In this document: positions 9,116 through 17,824 of the stretch, piece after piece
Position numbering within the stretch: the first letter of the stretch is position 1
Layout of the letters: every line of letters begins with the position of its first letter
Source: Rubellimicrobium arenae
GTDB taxonomy: Bacteria; Pseudomonadota; Alphaproteobacteria; Rhodobacterales; Rhodobacteraceae
Direction of reading: 5' to 3'
Assembly (NCBI RefSeq): GCF_017916295.1
Contig: NZ_JAFMSS010000003.1
Location: 310,001-374,000, forward strand
Length of the DNA: 64,000 nucleotides
Program-made: the position numbers and the translations under genes
The notes under the pieces: generated by a model
What the model was told of the DNA's origin: nothing
Database searches by the model: none
The model's input: only the letters and a program-made list of their open reading frames with translations

Positions 9116-9838
9116 TCAGGCGAACAGGTCCGACCGCTCCGACACGAGTGATTCCAACCGTGTGACGAGCTGGTTCAGGTGCACGCGCGTGGCCTCGCGC
9201 GCGGCCACCGGATCGCGCGCCTCGAGGGCCGCGACGATGGCGCGGTGCTCCTCGAGGGTCTCCTGGACACGCCCGGGCGTCGGCAGCAGGAGCCGACGCG
9301 CGCGGTCCACGTGAACCCAGGCCGTCCGGGACAGCGCCGGCAACCTCCGATGTCCGGTGAAGGACAGGATCAGTTCATGGAACTGCGCGTCTGCAACGTA
9401 GAATCCCTTGAAGTCGCCGTCCTCGACGGCGCCCTCCTGAAGACGCAGGTTCCGACGGAGCAGGATGAGTTGCTCCTCGGTCGCGGTGCGGGCCACCAGT
9501 TCGATGGCGGCCAGTTCAAAGGCTTCGCGGAGGAAGGCTCCCTCGCGCACCTCCTCCATGGACAGCTTCGCCACGAAGGTCCCCGCCTGCGGCACGACAT
9601 CCACAAGCGCCTCGGTCGCCAGGCGGGCCACGGCCTCGGAAACCGGGCTGCGCGACACGCCCAGCACGTCGCAGACCTCTCCCTTCCGCAGGATCGCGCC
9701 CGGACGCAGCGAGAGATCGAGGATCGCCTCCTTGAGCGAGGCGTAGACCTTCTGTGACAACGACCCTGGAAAGGCATCCAGGGGACGAAGGAGCGGGGCT
9801 TCCTTGCGAAGCGGCGTTTCAAGGACGACTTGCGGCAT
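9116..9838 (-). CDS. GntR family transcriptional regulator (FadR/FCD type)
   Basis: A 240-residue repressor-type protein. A winged helix-turn-helix lies at about residues 28-95 (GEVCDVLGVSRSPVSEAVARL), and an all-helical FCD ligand domain follows (ELAAIELVAR, FHELILSFTGHRRL, EEHRAIVAALEARD). FCD regulators usually sense sugar acids or other carboxylates. It is divergent from the UxaA-type dehydratase, and a near-palindrome at 9839-9852 abuts its ATG, suggesting autoregulation and control of the dehydratase. No ribosome binding site is visible before the ATG, so the transcript may be leaderless or the operator may occupy the leader. Confidence 0.92.
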   Translation of the reverse strand: MPQVVLETPLRKEAPLLRPLDAFPGSLSQKVYASLKEAILDLSLRPGAILRKGEVCDVLGVSRSPVSEAVARLATEALVDVVPQAGTFVAKLSMEEVREGAFLREAFELAAIELVARTATEEQLILLRRNLRLQEGAVEDGDFKGFYVADAQFHELILSFTGHRRLPALSRTAWVHVDRARRLLLPTPGRVQETLEEHRAIVAALEARDPVAAREATRVHLNQLVTRLESLVSERSDLFA

Positions 9839-9852
9839 GCTAGCATGTTAGC
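9839..9852. promoter_or_regulatory. Candidate GntR operator B (GCTAGCATGTTAGC)
   Basis: A 14-bp near-palindrome directly upstream of the gntR start codon and 48 bases before the UxaA gene. The reverse complement GCTAACATGCTAGC differs from operator A (5512-5525) at only two positions. The surrounding CATGCTAGCATG (9836-9847) is itself a perfect 12-bp palindrome. Assignment to the adjacent GntR protein is an inference from position and repetition. Confidence 0.65.
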
Positions 9853-9899
9853 TACAGGCCGAATCAAGTCAACGTTCCGGCTCCAGAGGGGGAGGACCC

Positions 9900-11429
9900 A
9901 TGCTCGACCAGATGACATCCGCCACGATCCGCCTTCATCCGGCCGACAACGTGGTGATCGCGCTTGCCGACCTCGCAGCCGGAACGGTCCTGCCCGAACT
10001 GGGCCTGCCCCTCCCCGGCCCGGTGCCGCGCGGCCACAAGATCGCGGTCGCGCCTATCGCGCCCGGGGGCAATGTGATCCGCTACGGCCAGATCATCGGC
10101 GCGGCCACGCAGCCCATCCATCCCGGCGAGCATGTGCATAGCCACAACCTCGGCATGGGGGCGCACGACACCGATTACGCCTTTGGCACCGACATCCGCC
10201 CCCTCCCCCTTGTGACCGAAACACGGACCTTCGACGGCTATCATCGCGCCGACGGGCAGGTGGGCACGCGGAACTACCTGGGCGTCATCACCTCTGTGAA
10301 CTGCTCTGGCTCGGTCGCCCGCTTCATCGCCGAAGCCTGCGAGCGGGAGCCGTGGCTGCGCGACAACCCGGCCATCGACGGCGTCGTGCCGATCGTCCAC
10401 GGCACCGGCTGCGGGATGAGCGGCAAGGACGAAGGTTACGAGACGCTGTTCCGCACGCTGCAGGGCTATTCGAGGAACCCGAACTTCGCGGGCATCCTCC
10501 TGGTCGGCCTGGGCTGCGAGGTGATGCAGGTGCCGGACCTCATCGGCAAGGGCCGGATGCGGGGCGATGGGGCCTTCCGCTATATGACGATCCAGCAGAC
10601 CGGCGGCACCCGCCGCACCGTCGAGAAGGGCGTGGCGATCCTGCGCGAGATGGCCGAGTCGGCGGCCAAGGCCGTGCGCGAGCCCGCGGGGCTGGAGCAC
10701 CTCGTGATCGGGATGCAGTGCGGCGGATCGGACGGCTATTCCGGCATCACCGCGAACCCGGCGCTGGGCGCGGCCTCGGACCTGCTGGTGGCCCATGGCG
10801 GCACCACGATCCTGAGCGAGACGCCCGAGATCTACGGGGCCGAGCACCTGCTGACCCGCCGCGCCGTCTCCCGCGAGGTGGGCGAGAAGATCGTCGAACG
10901 CATCAAGTGGTGGGAGGACTACACCGCCCGCAACGGCGGCGAGATGGACAACAACCCCTCCCCCGGCAACAAGAAGGGCGGCCTGACCACGATCCTTGAA
11001 AAATCGCTGGGCGCCGTCGCCAAGGGCGGCACGGCCCCGCTGACCGAGGTCTACAAGTTCGGCGAGCCCATCACCAAGCGCGGCTTCGTCTACATGGATT
11101 CGCCCGGCTACGACCCTTGCTCGGTCACCGGGCAGATCGCCTCGGGCGCGAACCTGATCGTGTTCACGACAGGACGCGGCTCGGTGTCGGGCTACAAACC
11201 GGTGCCCTGCATCAAGCTCGCCACCAACAGCGAGATGTACGGCCGGATGAGCGAGGACATGGACGTCAACTGCGGCGACATCGTCTCTGAAGGCGTGTCG
11301 CTGGAGGAGAAGGGCCGCGAGATCTTCGAAAAGTTCATCGCGACGGCCAGCGGCCAGCACACCAAGTCCGAGGAGCTGGGCTTTGGCGGAGCCGAGTTCG
11401 TGCCGTGGCAGATGGGCGCCGTAATGTAG
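9900..11429 (+). CDS. UxaA family dehydratase (altronate/galactarate dehydratase-like)
   Basis: A 509-residue enzyme carrying both parts of full-length altronate dehydratases: an N-terminal SAF domain (about residues 1-95) and the C-terminal D-galactarate dehydratase/altronate hydrolase domain. The conserved cysteine motifs GTGCGMSGKDEGYE and GLGCEVMQVPDL and the segment MQCGGSDGYSGITANP are present. The family removes water from hexonates or aldarates in an iron-dependent reaction; the actual sugar acid is not known. GGGGGAGG precedes the ATG. It is divergent from gntR over the operator. An oxidising aldo-keto reductase in the same proposed regulon fits a sugar-to-aldonate-to-ketodeoxy-acid route (inference). 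Confidence 0.9.
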   Translation: MLDQMTSATIRLHPADNVVIALADLAAGTVLPELGLPLPGPVPRGHKIAVAPIAPGGNVIRYGQIIGAATQPIHPGEHVHSHNLGMGAHDTDYAFGTDIRPLPLVTETRTFDGYHRADGQVGTRNYLGVITSVNCSGSVARFIAEACEREPWLRDNPAIDGVVPIVHGTGCGMSGKDEGYETLFRTLQGYSRNPNFAGILLVGLGCEVMQVPDLIGKGRMRGDGAFRYMTIQQTGGTRRTVEKGVAILREMAESAAKAVREPAGLEHLVIGMQCGGSDGYSGITANPALGAASDLLVAHGGTTILSETPEIYGAEHLLTRRAVSREVGEKIVERIKWWEDYTARNGGEMDNNPSPGNKKGGLTTILEKSLGAVAKGGTAPLTEVYKFGEPITKRGFVYMDSPGYDPCSVTGQIASGANLIVFTTGRGSVSGYKPVPCIKLATNSEMYGRMSEDMDVNCGDIVSEGVSLEEKGREIFEKFIATASGQHTKSEELGFGGAEFVPWQMGAVM

Positions 11430-11463
11430 CGCAGGCTGGAGCGGTCGAACCGAAAGGTCCAGG

Positions 11464-11495
11464 AGGTCCGAGCCATATTGGCCCGGACCTTTGTT
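11464..11495 (+). terminator. Intrinsic terminator after the UxaA gene
   Basis: AGGTCCG (11464-11470) pairs with CGGACCT (11484-11490), with an inner GCCA/TGGC stem, followed by TTGTT. It lies 34 bases after the dehydratase stop codon. Confidence 0.7.
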
Positions 11496-11673
11496 CCATC
11501 ACGACCGACCTCCGTCCCCAAGGCGGTCCGGGTGTTCGGCGCGGCTGCTCGTAATCTCCGGGCCGTCCTATGACGCCGGAGCCATGACGGCCCAATTTCT
11601 GCTGATGCCGGAACGTTCGCCGTCCCGTCCGCCCGGACGACAGGTGCTCCTGTCGCCCGATCCGGTTCGCATC

Positions 11674-12519
11674 TCAGATCCAGTTGCCTTGGACGACCTG
11701 CCGGTAGATGGCTGACAGCCAGTTGTCGCCAGCGGCTTCGGGGCGCAGGCCGCGCCCGGTCAACAGGGCATAGCTGTCACGATACCAGTCCGTATCCTGA
11801 TAGTTGTAGCCCAGGATTGCCCCGGCCGACTGTGCCTCGTCCGTCAGGCCAAGGGCCAGATAGGCCTCGACCAGGCGGTGCAACGCTTCGGGCGTGTGGC
11901 GGGTCGTCTGATAATCCTCAACGACGACACGGAACCGGTTGATGGCCGCCGTATAATGTTCGCGGCCAAGGTAGTAGCGGCCGATCTCCATCTCCTTGGC
12001 CGCCAAGTGGTCGAACGCCAGGTCGAACTTGACCATCGCATCCGCGGCATAAGGGCTGTCCGGATAGACCTCGATCAGGGTGCGGAGCGCCTGAAGCGCC
12101 TGGAATGTCAGGCCTTGGTCACGACCCACGTCATCGATCTGGTCATAGTAGCTGAGCGCGAGGAGATACTGCGCATAAGCCGCGTCCTCCTCGGCCGGAT
12201 AGAAGTCGAGGTATCGTTGCGCGGCGGCCCTCGCCTCCTCGTAGTCGCGGTCGCGGTGAAAGGAGAACGCCGCCATGATGAGCCCGCGTTTGGCCCATTC
12301 AGAGTACGGATAAAGGCGTTCGATCTCCGAGAAATAGAACGCCGCATCATCCTCGCGCCCGTCCTCGAGCATCGATTCCCCGCGCAGGTAGATCTGCTCG
12401 GGAGTCAGCGAGTCGAGCGCGCCAGATTCACGAAAGCCATCACCTGCCGTCTTGCCGCACGCCGACAGGCCGACCGCCATCGCGATCCACAATGCTGCCC
12501 GTCCCCACCCTCTCGCCAT
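11674..12519 (-). CDS. bamD: Outer membrane assembly lipoprotein BamD
   Basis: A 281-residue TPR lipoprotein of the BAM complex, which inserts beta-barrel proteins into the outer membrane. The N-terminus is a lipoprotein signal peptide with lipobox LSAC (Cys at about residue 21). Tetratrico-like repeats follow (ERLYPYSEWAKRGLIMAAFS, DFYPAEEDAAYAQYLLALSY, EVYPDSPYAADAM). Length and order match the family (formerly ComL/YfiO). It is the last cell-wall cluster gene before the catabolic island, 110 bases after lpxC in the direction of transcription. In relatives recN usually follows it directly. Confidence 0.95.
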   Translation of the reverse strand: MARGWGRAALWIAMAVGLSACGKTAGDGFRESGALDSLTPEQIYLRGESMLEDGREDDAAFYFSEIERLYPYSEWAKRGLIMAAFSFHRDRDYEEARAAAQRYLDFYPAEEDAAYAQYLLALSYYDQIDDVGRDQGLTFQALQALRTLIEVYPDSPYAADAMVKFDLAFDHLAAKEMEIGRYYLGREHYTAAINRFRVVVEDYQTTRHTPEALHRLVEAYLALGLTDEAQSAGAILGYNYQDTDWYRDSYALLTGRGLRPEAAGDNWLSAIYRQVVQGNWI

Positions 12520-12629
12520 CCCGCGCCTCGCCGCAGTTTGTGATTGGAGGACCGCCAGAGTCCCCGTCCCGGCTCGATTAGCACGCTTTCAGAGGGGGCA
12601 AAATCCACATTCGCCCACGACCGTGCGAC

Positions 12630-13589
12630 TCACGCCACGGCTTGCAAGTCGGCCAGTCCCGCATCGACGACGCCCGCGCCCAGAATCCGGCTGCGCGTAG
12701 CCTCGTCGCAGGGGACCCGCCGCCAAGCCTCGGGCCTGGAGAACAGAGCCCGCAGAAGACGGTTGGTGATCGCATGACCAGCCCGCACGCCGACATAGCG
12801 TCCCAGGATCGGAGACCCGGCCGTGTAAAGGTCCCCCACGGCATCCAGCATCTTGTGCCGCACGGCTTCGTCCGGGTGGCGCAGCCCCCCTGGCGTCAGG
12901 ACCCGAGCTCCGTCGACGACGACCGCATTGAGGAAGGTGCCGCCCAGCGCCAGACCCTGCTTGCGCATAGCTTCCACGTCCGAGGCCCTGCAGAAGGTCC
13001 GGCTGTCGGACAGTTCGCGCAGGAAGGCGTTGCCGATCAGGTCGAGTGTCCGTTCCTGATGGCCGATGGCGGCGTCCGGGAAATCGATGACGAAGGCCAT
13101 GCTCTGGTGGTCCGAGGGCTCCAGCCGGGCCATCGCGGCTCCGTCCCGCACCTCGACCGGCTCCAGAACCTCGATCAGTTCCAGCGGCTCACTCGACGCG
13201 ATGAGGCCTGCCCGGAGAATCGCCTGGACCCAAGGCGCCGCGGATCCATCGAGGATCGGCACCTCGGGCGCATCGATCTCGACCAAGGCATTCGTCACCC
13301 CCGTCCCCGCGAAGGCCGCCATCAGATGCTCGATGGTCGAGATGCTGACGCCGTCGGCGTTGATGATCCGCGTGTTGAGAGGAGAGACCTGCACACGATC
13401 CCAGCTGGCCGGGATCACCGCGACCCTGTCCGTGATGTCCACGCGACGGAACGTGATGCCGGTCCCGGGCGTTGCCGCCCGGAGTGTGACGCGCACCGGC
13501 GCGCCGGAATGAAGCCCGATTCCCGCAACGGTGACGGGCTGGAGGAGAGTCGTCTGCACGGCCTTGGCCTTCGTTCTGCTCGGATCCAT
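12630..13589 (-). CDS. lpxC: UDP-3-O-acyl-N-acetylglucosamine deacetylase LpxC
   Basis: A 319-residue zinc enzyme that makes the committed step of lipid A synthesis in the cytosol. Zinc ligands are recognisable as H88 (IEHLMAAFAGTG), H245 and D249 (RHKMLDAVGDLY), and the general acid/base histidine is H272 (GHAITNRLLRALF). The spacing equals that of the E. coli enzyme. The start MDPSRTKAK is followed directly by the conserved TTLLQPVTVAGIGLHSG. It lies between ftsZ and bamD, the standard alphaproteobacterial arrangement. A hairpin terminator separates it from ftsZ, so it may have its own promoter. Confidence 0.97.
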   Translation of the reverse strand: MDPSRTKAKAVQTTLLQPVTVAGIGLHSGAPVRVTLRAATPGTGITFRRVDITDRVAVIPASWDRVQVSPLNTRIINADGVSISTIEHLMAAFAGTGVTNALVEIDAPEVPILDGSAAPWVQAILRAGLIASSEPLELIEVLEPVEVRDGAAMARLEPSDHQSMAFVIDFPDAAIGHQERTLDLIGNAFLRELSDSRTFCRASDVEAMRKQGLALGGTFLNAVVVDGARVLTPGGLRHPDEAVRHKMLDAVGDLYTAGSPILGRYVGVRAGHAITNRLLRALFSRPEAWRRVPCDEATRSRILGAGVVDAGLADLQAVA

Positions 13590-13665
13590 GAGATAAGAAC
13601 CCGGCCCCGAGTCGCCAATTCACGTATTCTGACTCTTTGAAACAGTCCGCTGGCCCGGAATCCCA

Positions 13666-13691
13666 AAGGGCCGCCCTTGCGGACGGCCCTT
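13666..13691 (-). terminator. Hairpin after ftsZ
   Basis: AAGGGCCG and CGGCCCTT form a perfect 8-bp stem with a 10-base loop, 23 bases after the ftsZ stop. The T-run is weak, so it may be a partial terminator between ftsZ and lpxC. Confidence 0.5.
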
Positions 13692-13713
13692 CAGATCTTG
13701 CTGGGCCAAAGGC

Positions 13714-15315
13714 TCAGTTCGCCTGGCGACGAAGGAAGGCGGGAATGTCGGCCCGCTCCTGCTCGGCCTCGGGCTGCGCCTCGTAGGACGGGCGCGGCGC
13801 ACGCTGGACGGCGGATCCGCCGTTGCCTTCGGCCGCGGGCTGCCCCGTCATGCGGTTGATGAGGGAGTTGATCCCGAAACGCGCCTTGTCGGCCTGCGGC
13901 GCGCTGGGCGCGGCACGGGAGTCGGACTGACGCGGATCGGCGGCGCGGGCCTCGGCGGCGCGCGTCGCCATGTTGCGCAGACGGGCAAGCGCCTCGGGCG
14001 TCGGCGTCCCGGCCGGAGCGCGGGATGTGGCCTGGGGCAGCGGGGCCTGAGCCGCGGGTTCCGGGCGCGGCCGGTAGGCCGGGGGCGGAAGATCGTCGGC
14101 TTCGGGCGCGTCGTACTGCTCGACAGCCGGGGTCGGCTGGACGAAGGAACGCGCCTCGTAGTCCGGTTCCTCGGCGACGGGCTGCACCGGCGCGGGGATC
14201 GGCCGGGCCGTGGGGGCCGGCGCCGTCCGGGCAACGACCGGCTGCGGCTGGGGCGCAGGCCGGGCGGCGGGCGGGGCCGCGGCGGGCGCTTCGCTCCGCA
14301 GCGGTTCCTTCATCGAACGACGGGGCATCGGCGGCTCGAGACGGCTGGCCGAGGCGTCGATCCCGGTCGCCACGACGGACACGCGCATCTTGCCGCCCAT
14401 GTCGGTATCGAGCGTGGAGCCCACGATGATGTTGGCGTCTTCGTCGACCATCTCGCGGATCTTGTTCGCGGCCTCGTCGAGCTCGAAGAGGGTCATGTCG
14501 TAGCCGCCGGTGATGTTGATCAGCACGCCCTTGGCGCCCTTGAGGCTGATCTCGTCGAGGAGCGGGTTCGCGATGGCCTTTTCGGCGGCATGGGTGGCGC
14601 GGTCCGGCCCCTCGGCCTCGCCGGTGCCCATCATCGCCTTGCCCATCTCGTCCATCACGGCGCGGACATCCGCGAAGTCGAGGTTGATGAGACCCGGACG
14701 GACCATCAGGTCGGTCACGCCCTTCACGCCCTGGTACAGGACGTCGTCGGCCAGCGCGAAGGCCTCGGTGAAGGTCGTGTTCTCGGTGGCGAGGCGGAAC
14801 AGGTTCTGGTTCGGGATGATGATCAGCGTATCCACGACCTTCTGGAGGGCTTCGAGCCCGTCCTCGGCCTGGCGCATCCGCTTGGCGCCCTCGAACTGGA
14901 AGGGCTTGGTCACGACGCCGACGGTCAGCACGCCCATCTCGCGGGCGGCCTGCGCGATGATCGGCGCGGCGCCGGTGCCGGTGCCGCCGCCCATGCCGGC
15001 GGTGATGAAGCACATATGCGCCCCGGCGAGGTGGTCCACGATCTGCTGGATCGATTCCTCGGCGGCGGCGGCGCCGACGGAGGGACGCGCGCCCGCGCCC
15101 AAGCCCTCGGTGACCTTCACGCCCATCTGGATCTTGGCGGGCGCGTTGGACTGCTTGAGCGCCTGCGCATCCGTGTTGGCGACGACGAACTCGACCCCTT
15201 CGAGCTGCTTGTCGATCATGTTGTTCACCGCGTTTCCGCCGGCGCCGCCCACGCCGAACACGGTGATCCGGGGCTTGAGGTCTTCCTGCCCTGGCAGGGA
15301 GAGGTTGAGTGCCAT
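13714..15315 (-). CDS. ftsZ: Cell division protein FtsZ
   Basis: A 533-residue tubulin-like GTPase that forms the division ring. The GTPase core fills about residues 1-320, with FGVGGAGGNAVNNM and the G-loop GGGTGTG at 109-115. A long Pro/Ala-rich linker (about 325-515) follows, and the conserved C-terminal peptide DIPAFLRRQ, which contacts FtsA and ZipA-like partners, ends the protein. The ATG at 15315 is chosen because the conserved N-terminus MALNLSLPGQ starts there; the 52 codons open upstream have no family counterpart. A 218-base gap to ftsA probably contains its own promoter. The long linker is typical of Alphaproteobacteria. Confidence 0.97.
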   Translation of the reverse strand: MALNLSLPGQEDLKPRITVFGVGGAGGNAVNNMIDKQLEGVEFVVANTDAQALKQSNAPAKIQMGVKVTEGLGAGARPSVGAAAAEESIQQIVDHLAGAHMCFITAGMGGGTGTGAAPIIAQAAREMGVLTVGVVTKPFQFEGAKRMRQAEDGLEALQKVVDTLIIIPNQNLFRLATENTTFTEAFALADDVLYQGVKGVTDLMVRPGLINLDFADVRAVMDEMGKAMMGTGEAEGPDRATHAAEKAIANPLLDEISLKGAKGVLINITGGYDMTLFELDEAANKIREMVDEDANIIVGSTLDTDMGGKMRVSVVATGIDASASRLEPPMPRRSMKEPLRSEAPAAAPPAARPAPQPQPVVARTAPAPTARPIPAPVQPVAEEPDYEARSFVQPTPAVEQYDAPEADDLPPPAYRPRPEPAAQAPLPQATSRAPAGTPTPEALARLRNMATRAAEARAADPRQSDSRAAPSAPQADKARFGINSLINRMTGQPAAEGNGGSAVQRAPRPSYEAQPEAEQERADIPAFLRRQAN

Positions 15316-15533
15316 CGCGCTGTCCGCCTGTTTGATTCGTGTTATCGAGCCGCTGTCCGAACGGCCGCCGCCCTGTTCCGATCCGGTCCCGTTCCGGACT
15401 TCGCTGACGGTGCCCACCATCCTACTGGGGCCCTCTCGCGCCGTCACGCCAAAAACACACTCGCCGTACAATCTCCATGGGGATAATCATACGCATCCCG
15501 CGTGTCGCTGGCGCATCGGCGGGAACTTGCCCG

Positions 15534-16868
15534 TCACCAGTTATCCTTGAACCACTTCACGGCACGGCGGAAGGATCGGGCGGACTGGCGGTCGGGCGGG
15601 ATCTCGAAGTCCCACCATTCGTCCTGTGGATTCGCCGCGAACAGCGTGAGCCCGACGGACGCGGAAAAGGCCGCCCCGGTTGCGGCCTGCGGAAGGCCCT
15701 GCACGCGCAGCGGCCGCCCCAGCCTGACCTTGCGGCCCAGGATCCGCGCGGCGAGCCCGTCCAGCCCCGGAATGAGGCTGCCGCCCCCCGTGAGGACGAT
15801 GCTCTGCGACGGAAGCTTGTCGAAGCCCGCCACGTCGAGCCGCGCCCGGACTTCCTCCAGGATCTCCTCGACGCGCGGGCGCATGATGCCGATCAGCTCG
15901 GTGCGCGAGACCACGCGGCGGTCATGCTCCCAGTCGCCGGTGTCGCCGCCGATGGGGATGAGCTCCCGGTCGTCCTTGCCGGTGGCCACGACCCCGCCGT
16001 AGAGGGTCTTGATCCGCTCCGCCATCGCCATGGGGATCTGGAGACCCATGGAGATGTCCGCCGTGACATGCTCCCCGCCCATGCGGACCGAGTCGGCGTA
16101 GACCATGTGCTTGCGCATGAAGACCGACAGCCCGGTCGTCCCGCCGCCCATGTCGATGCAGACCGCGCCCAGCTCCTGCTCGTCCTCGACAAGGCTCGCG
16201 ATGCCGGACACGTAGGCGGACGAGGCGATCCCCGCGCATTCCAGGTCGCACCGCTTGAGGCAGAGGAGCAGCGTCTCGATCGCGGCGCCGTCGACGGCGA
16301 GCAGATGGAGATCCGAGGACAGTCGCTGCCCGACCTGCCCGCGCGGATCGGCCAAGCCGGACCGGTGATCCAGCGACCAGTTCACGGGTTGCGCGTGCAG
16401 CACCTCGCGGCCATGGCCGATGTCCGGCGCGTCGCAGGATGCGAGGACACGCCCGATGTCCCAGCCGTCCACCGTCGCCCCTTCGACCTCGGCCTCGCCG
16501 AAGAGGCCAAAGCTTTCGGGCCGCGCGCCGGAGAAGCAGACGATGACATGGTCCACCCGCACCTGCGCGTCCTTCTGCGCGGCCTGCACGGCGGTGCGGA
16601 TCGCCCGCTCGGTCTCGCCCATCGAGTCGACTTCGCCATAGCGCACGCCGCGGGACCGGGTCACGGCGTGGCCGATCACCTTGAACTGCGATTGCCCGGC
16701 CATCGGCCCGACCCCGTCGACGGGCTGCGACCGCTGCGGCCCGTCGAACCGAAGCACCAGGCACGCCGTCTTGGAAGTTCCAAGGTCAAGGATGGCGATG
16801 ACGCCCCGCTGGAGCGCGGCCCGCCGAATGCCGCGCATGAGTCGCTGGGTTTCGTAAAGGGGGCGCAT
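15534..16868 (-). CDS. ftsA: Cell division protein FtsA
   Basis: A 444-residue actin-like ATPase that tethers FtsZ to the membrane. Actin-fold phosphate motifs are visible (AILDLGTSKTACLV near residue 25, VCIDMGGGTTGLSVF in the middle, IVLTGGGSLIPGL toward the end), and the C-terminus WDFEIPPDRQSARSFRRAVKW contains an amphipathic membrane-targeting helix. The start codon overlaps the ftsQ stop (TGATG), so translation is coupled. Membrane attachment and partner binding are taken from family knowledge. Confidence 0.96.
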   Translation of the reverse strand: MRPLYETQRLMRGIRRAALQRGVIAILDLGTSKTACLVLRFDGPQRSQPVDGVGPMAGQSQFKVIGHAVTRSRGVRYGEVDSMGETERAIRTAVQAAQKDAQVRVDHVIVCFSGARPESFGLFGEAEVEGATVDGWDIGRVLASCDAPDIGHGREVLHAQPVNWSLDHRSGLADPRGQVGQRLSSDLHLLAVDGAAIETLLLCLKRCDLECAGIASSAYVSGIASLVEDEQELGAVCIDMGGGTTGLSVFMRKHMVYADSVRMGGEHVTADISMGLQIPMAMAERIKTLYGGVVATGKDDRELIPIGGDTGDWEHDRRVVSRTELIGIMRPRVEEILEEVRARLDVAGFDKLPSQSIVLTGGGSLIPGLDGLAARILGRKVRLGRPLRVQGLPQAATGAAFSASVGLTLFAANPQDEWWDFEIPPDRQSARSFRRAVKWFKDNW

Positions 16869-17824
16869 CAGTGATCCTCGAAGACGGGCGCGGCGGCGGC
16901 GGTGGTTGCGACGGCTGCCGCAGCGGCGCGGAGCGTCGCCAAGGCAGGGGGGTTCAGGCGGACGGTCGGGCGGTCGCCCAGCCGCATGTCCACGACCGCG
17001 ACGTCGCGGTCGAGCAGTTCCTGCGCCTGGTGCAGCGCGATCACCCGCTCGAGTGCCTGGACGGGCTGCTCGGTCGGGAGGAGGATCCGGAGATCGTTGT
17101 CGAGCACCATGTCCCAGCGCCGTTCGCCCATGCGGACGAGCCCCCGGACCCTCGGCGCGATCGGGGCGGCGGCGGCAAAGAGCGCCAGCGCCTCGTCGAT
17201 GGCGTCCTTGGCCCCGTCCCCGGCGATCAGCGGCAGGTCGGACCGGTCGGCCCGCTCGGCGATCATGCCGGTCATGACGCCCTCGGCGTCGATCAGGCGA
17301 AGGCCGTCGGCATAGCGCCAGACCGCGACGGGGTTGCGCTGCGCCACCGCGATCTCGAGGGTGCCGCCGGGATTCACGCGGACCTGGGCCGATCGCACGG
17401 CGGTCAGGTCGGTGATCCGCAGCCGCAGAGCATCCACGTCCAGATCGAAGGAGGACAGCGGCAGGTCGAGCCGGGCCACCTCCCGGATGGCGGCCATGAG
17501 CGCACGGTCCGCGCCGGTCACCTCGATCTTCGTGACCATGAACTCGGGGCGGTCTTGGACGGCGTCCTTCCAGGCCTCGAACCGCGCCGAGAGCGCAGCC
17601 CGATTGTCAGCCGAGGCGAGCCACAGAAGTGCGATCAGCGTCACGAGGCCGGCGGGCAGCCCCACATGGAACAGGCGCCGGTAGAACGGCGTGAGCATCA
17701 GCCGCTGGTAACGGTAGGACCAGACCGAGGGGGCGGGATCGCGGCGTCCGCCCGACGGGGGCACCATGGGCACCCGCAGGAGCGATGGAAGCGTCAGACG
17801 CCAGAGCAGGATCAGCGTCCGCAT
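16868..17824 (-). CDS. ftsQ: Cell division protein FtsQ
   Basis: A 318-residue bitopic membrane protein of the divisome. A cytoplasmic N-terminus, one transmembrane segment (GLPAGLVTLIALLWLAS, about residue 55-75), a POTRA domain starting near EFMVTKIEVTG and the FtsQ/DivIB domain are recognisable. The ATG at 17824 has GGAGG at a good distance and lies inside the last codons of ddl; a GTG 27 bases upstream would also be in frame but lacks a binding site. Overlap with ddl and ftsA shows it is in the middle of one coupled operon. Confidence 0.93.
   Translation of the reverse strand: MRTLILLWRLTLPSLLRVPMVPPSGGRRDPAPSVWSYRYQRLMLTPFYRRLFHVGLPAGLVTLIALLWLASADNRAALSARFEAWKDAVQDRPEFMVTKIEVTGADRALMAAIREVARLDLPLSSFDLDVDALRLRITDLTAVRSAQVRVNPGGTLEIAVAQRNPVAVWRYADGLRLIDAEGVMTGMIAERADRSDLPLIAGDGAKDAIDEALALFAAAAPIAPRVRGLVRMGERRWDMVLDNDLRILLPTEQPVQALERVIALHQAQELLDRDVAVVDMRLGDRPTVRLNPPALATLRAAAAAVATTAAAAPVFEDH

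Noticed and set aside
11430..11673. Small + strand frame after the dehydratase gene
   Set aside because: Low-complexity translation without ribosome binding site; it begins inside the terminator region.
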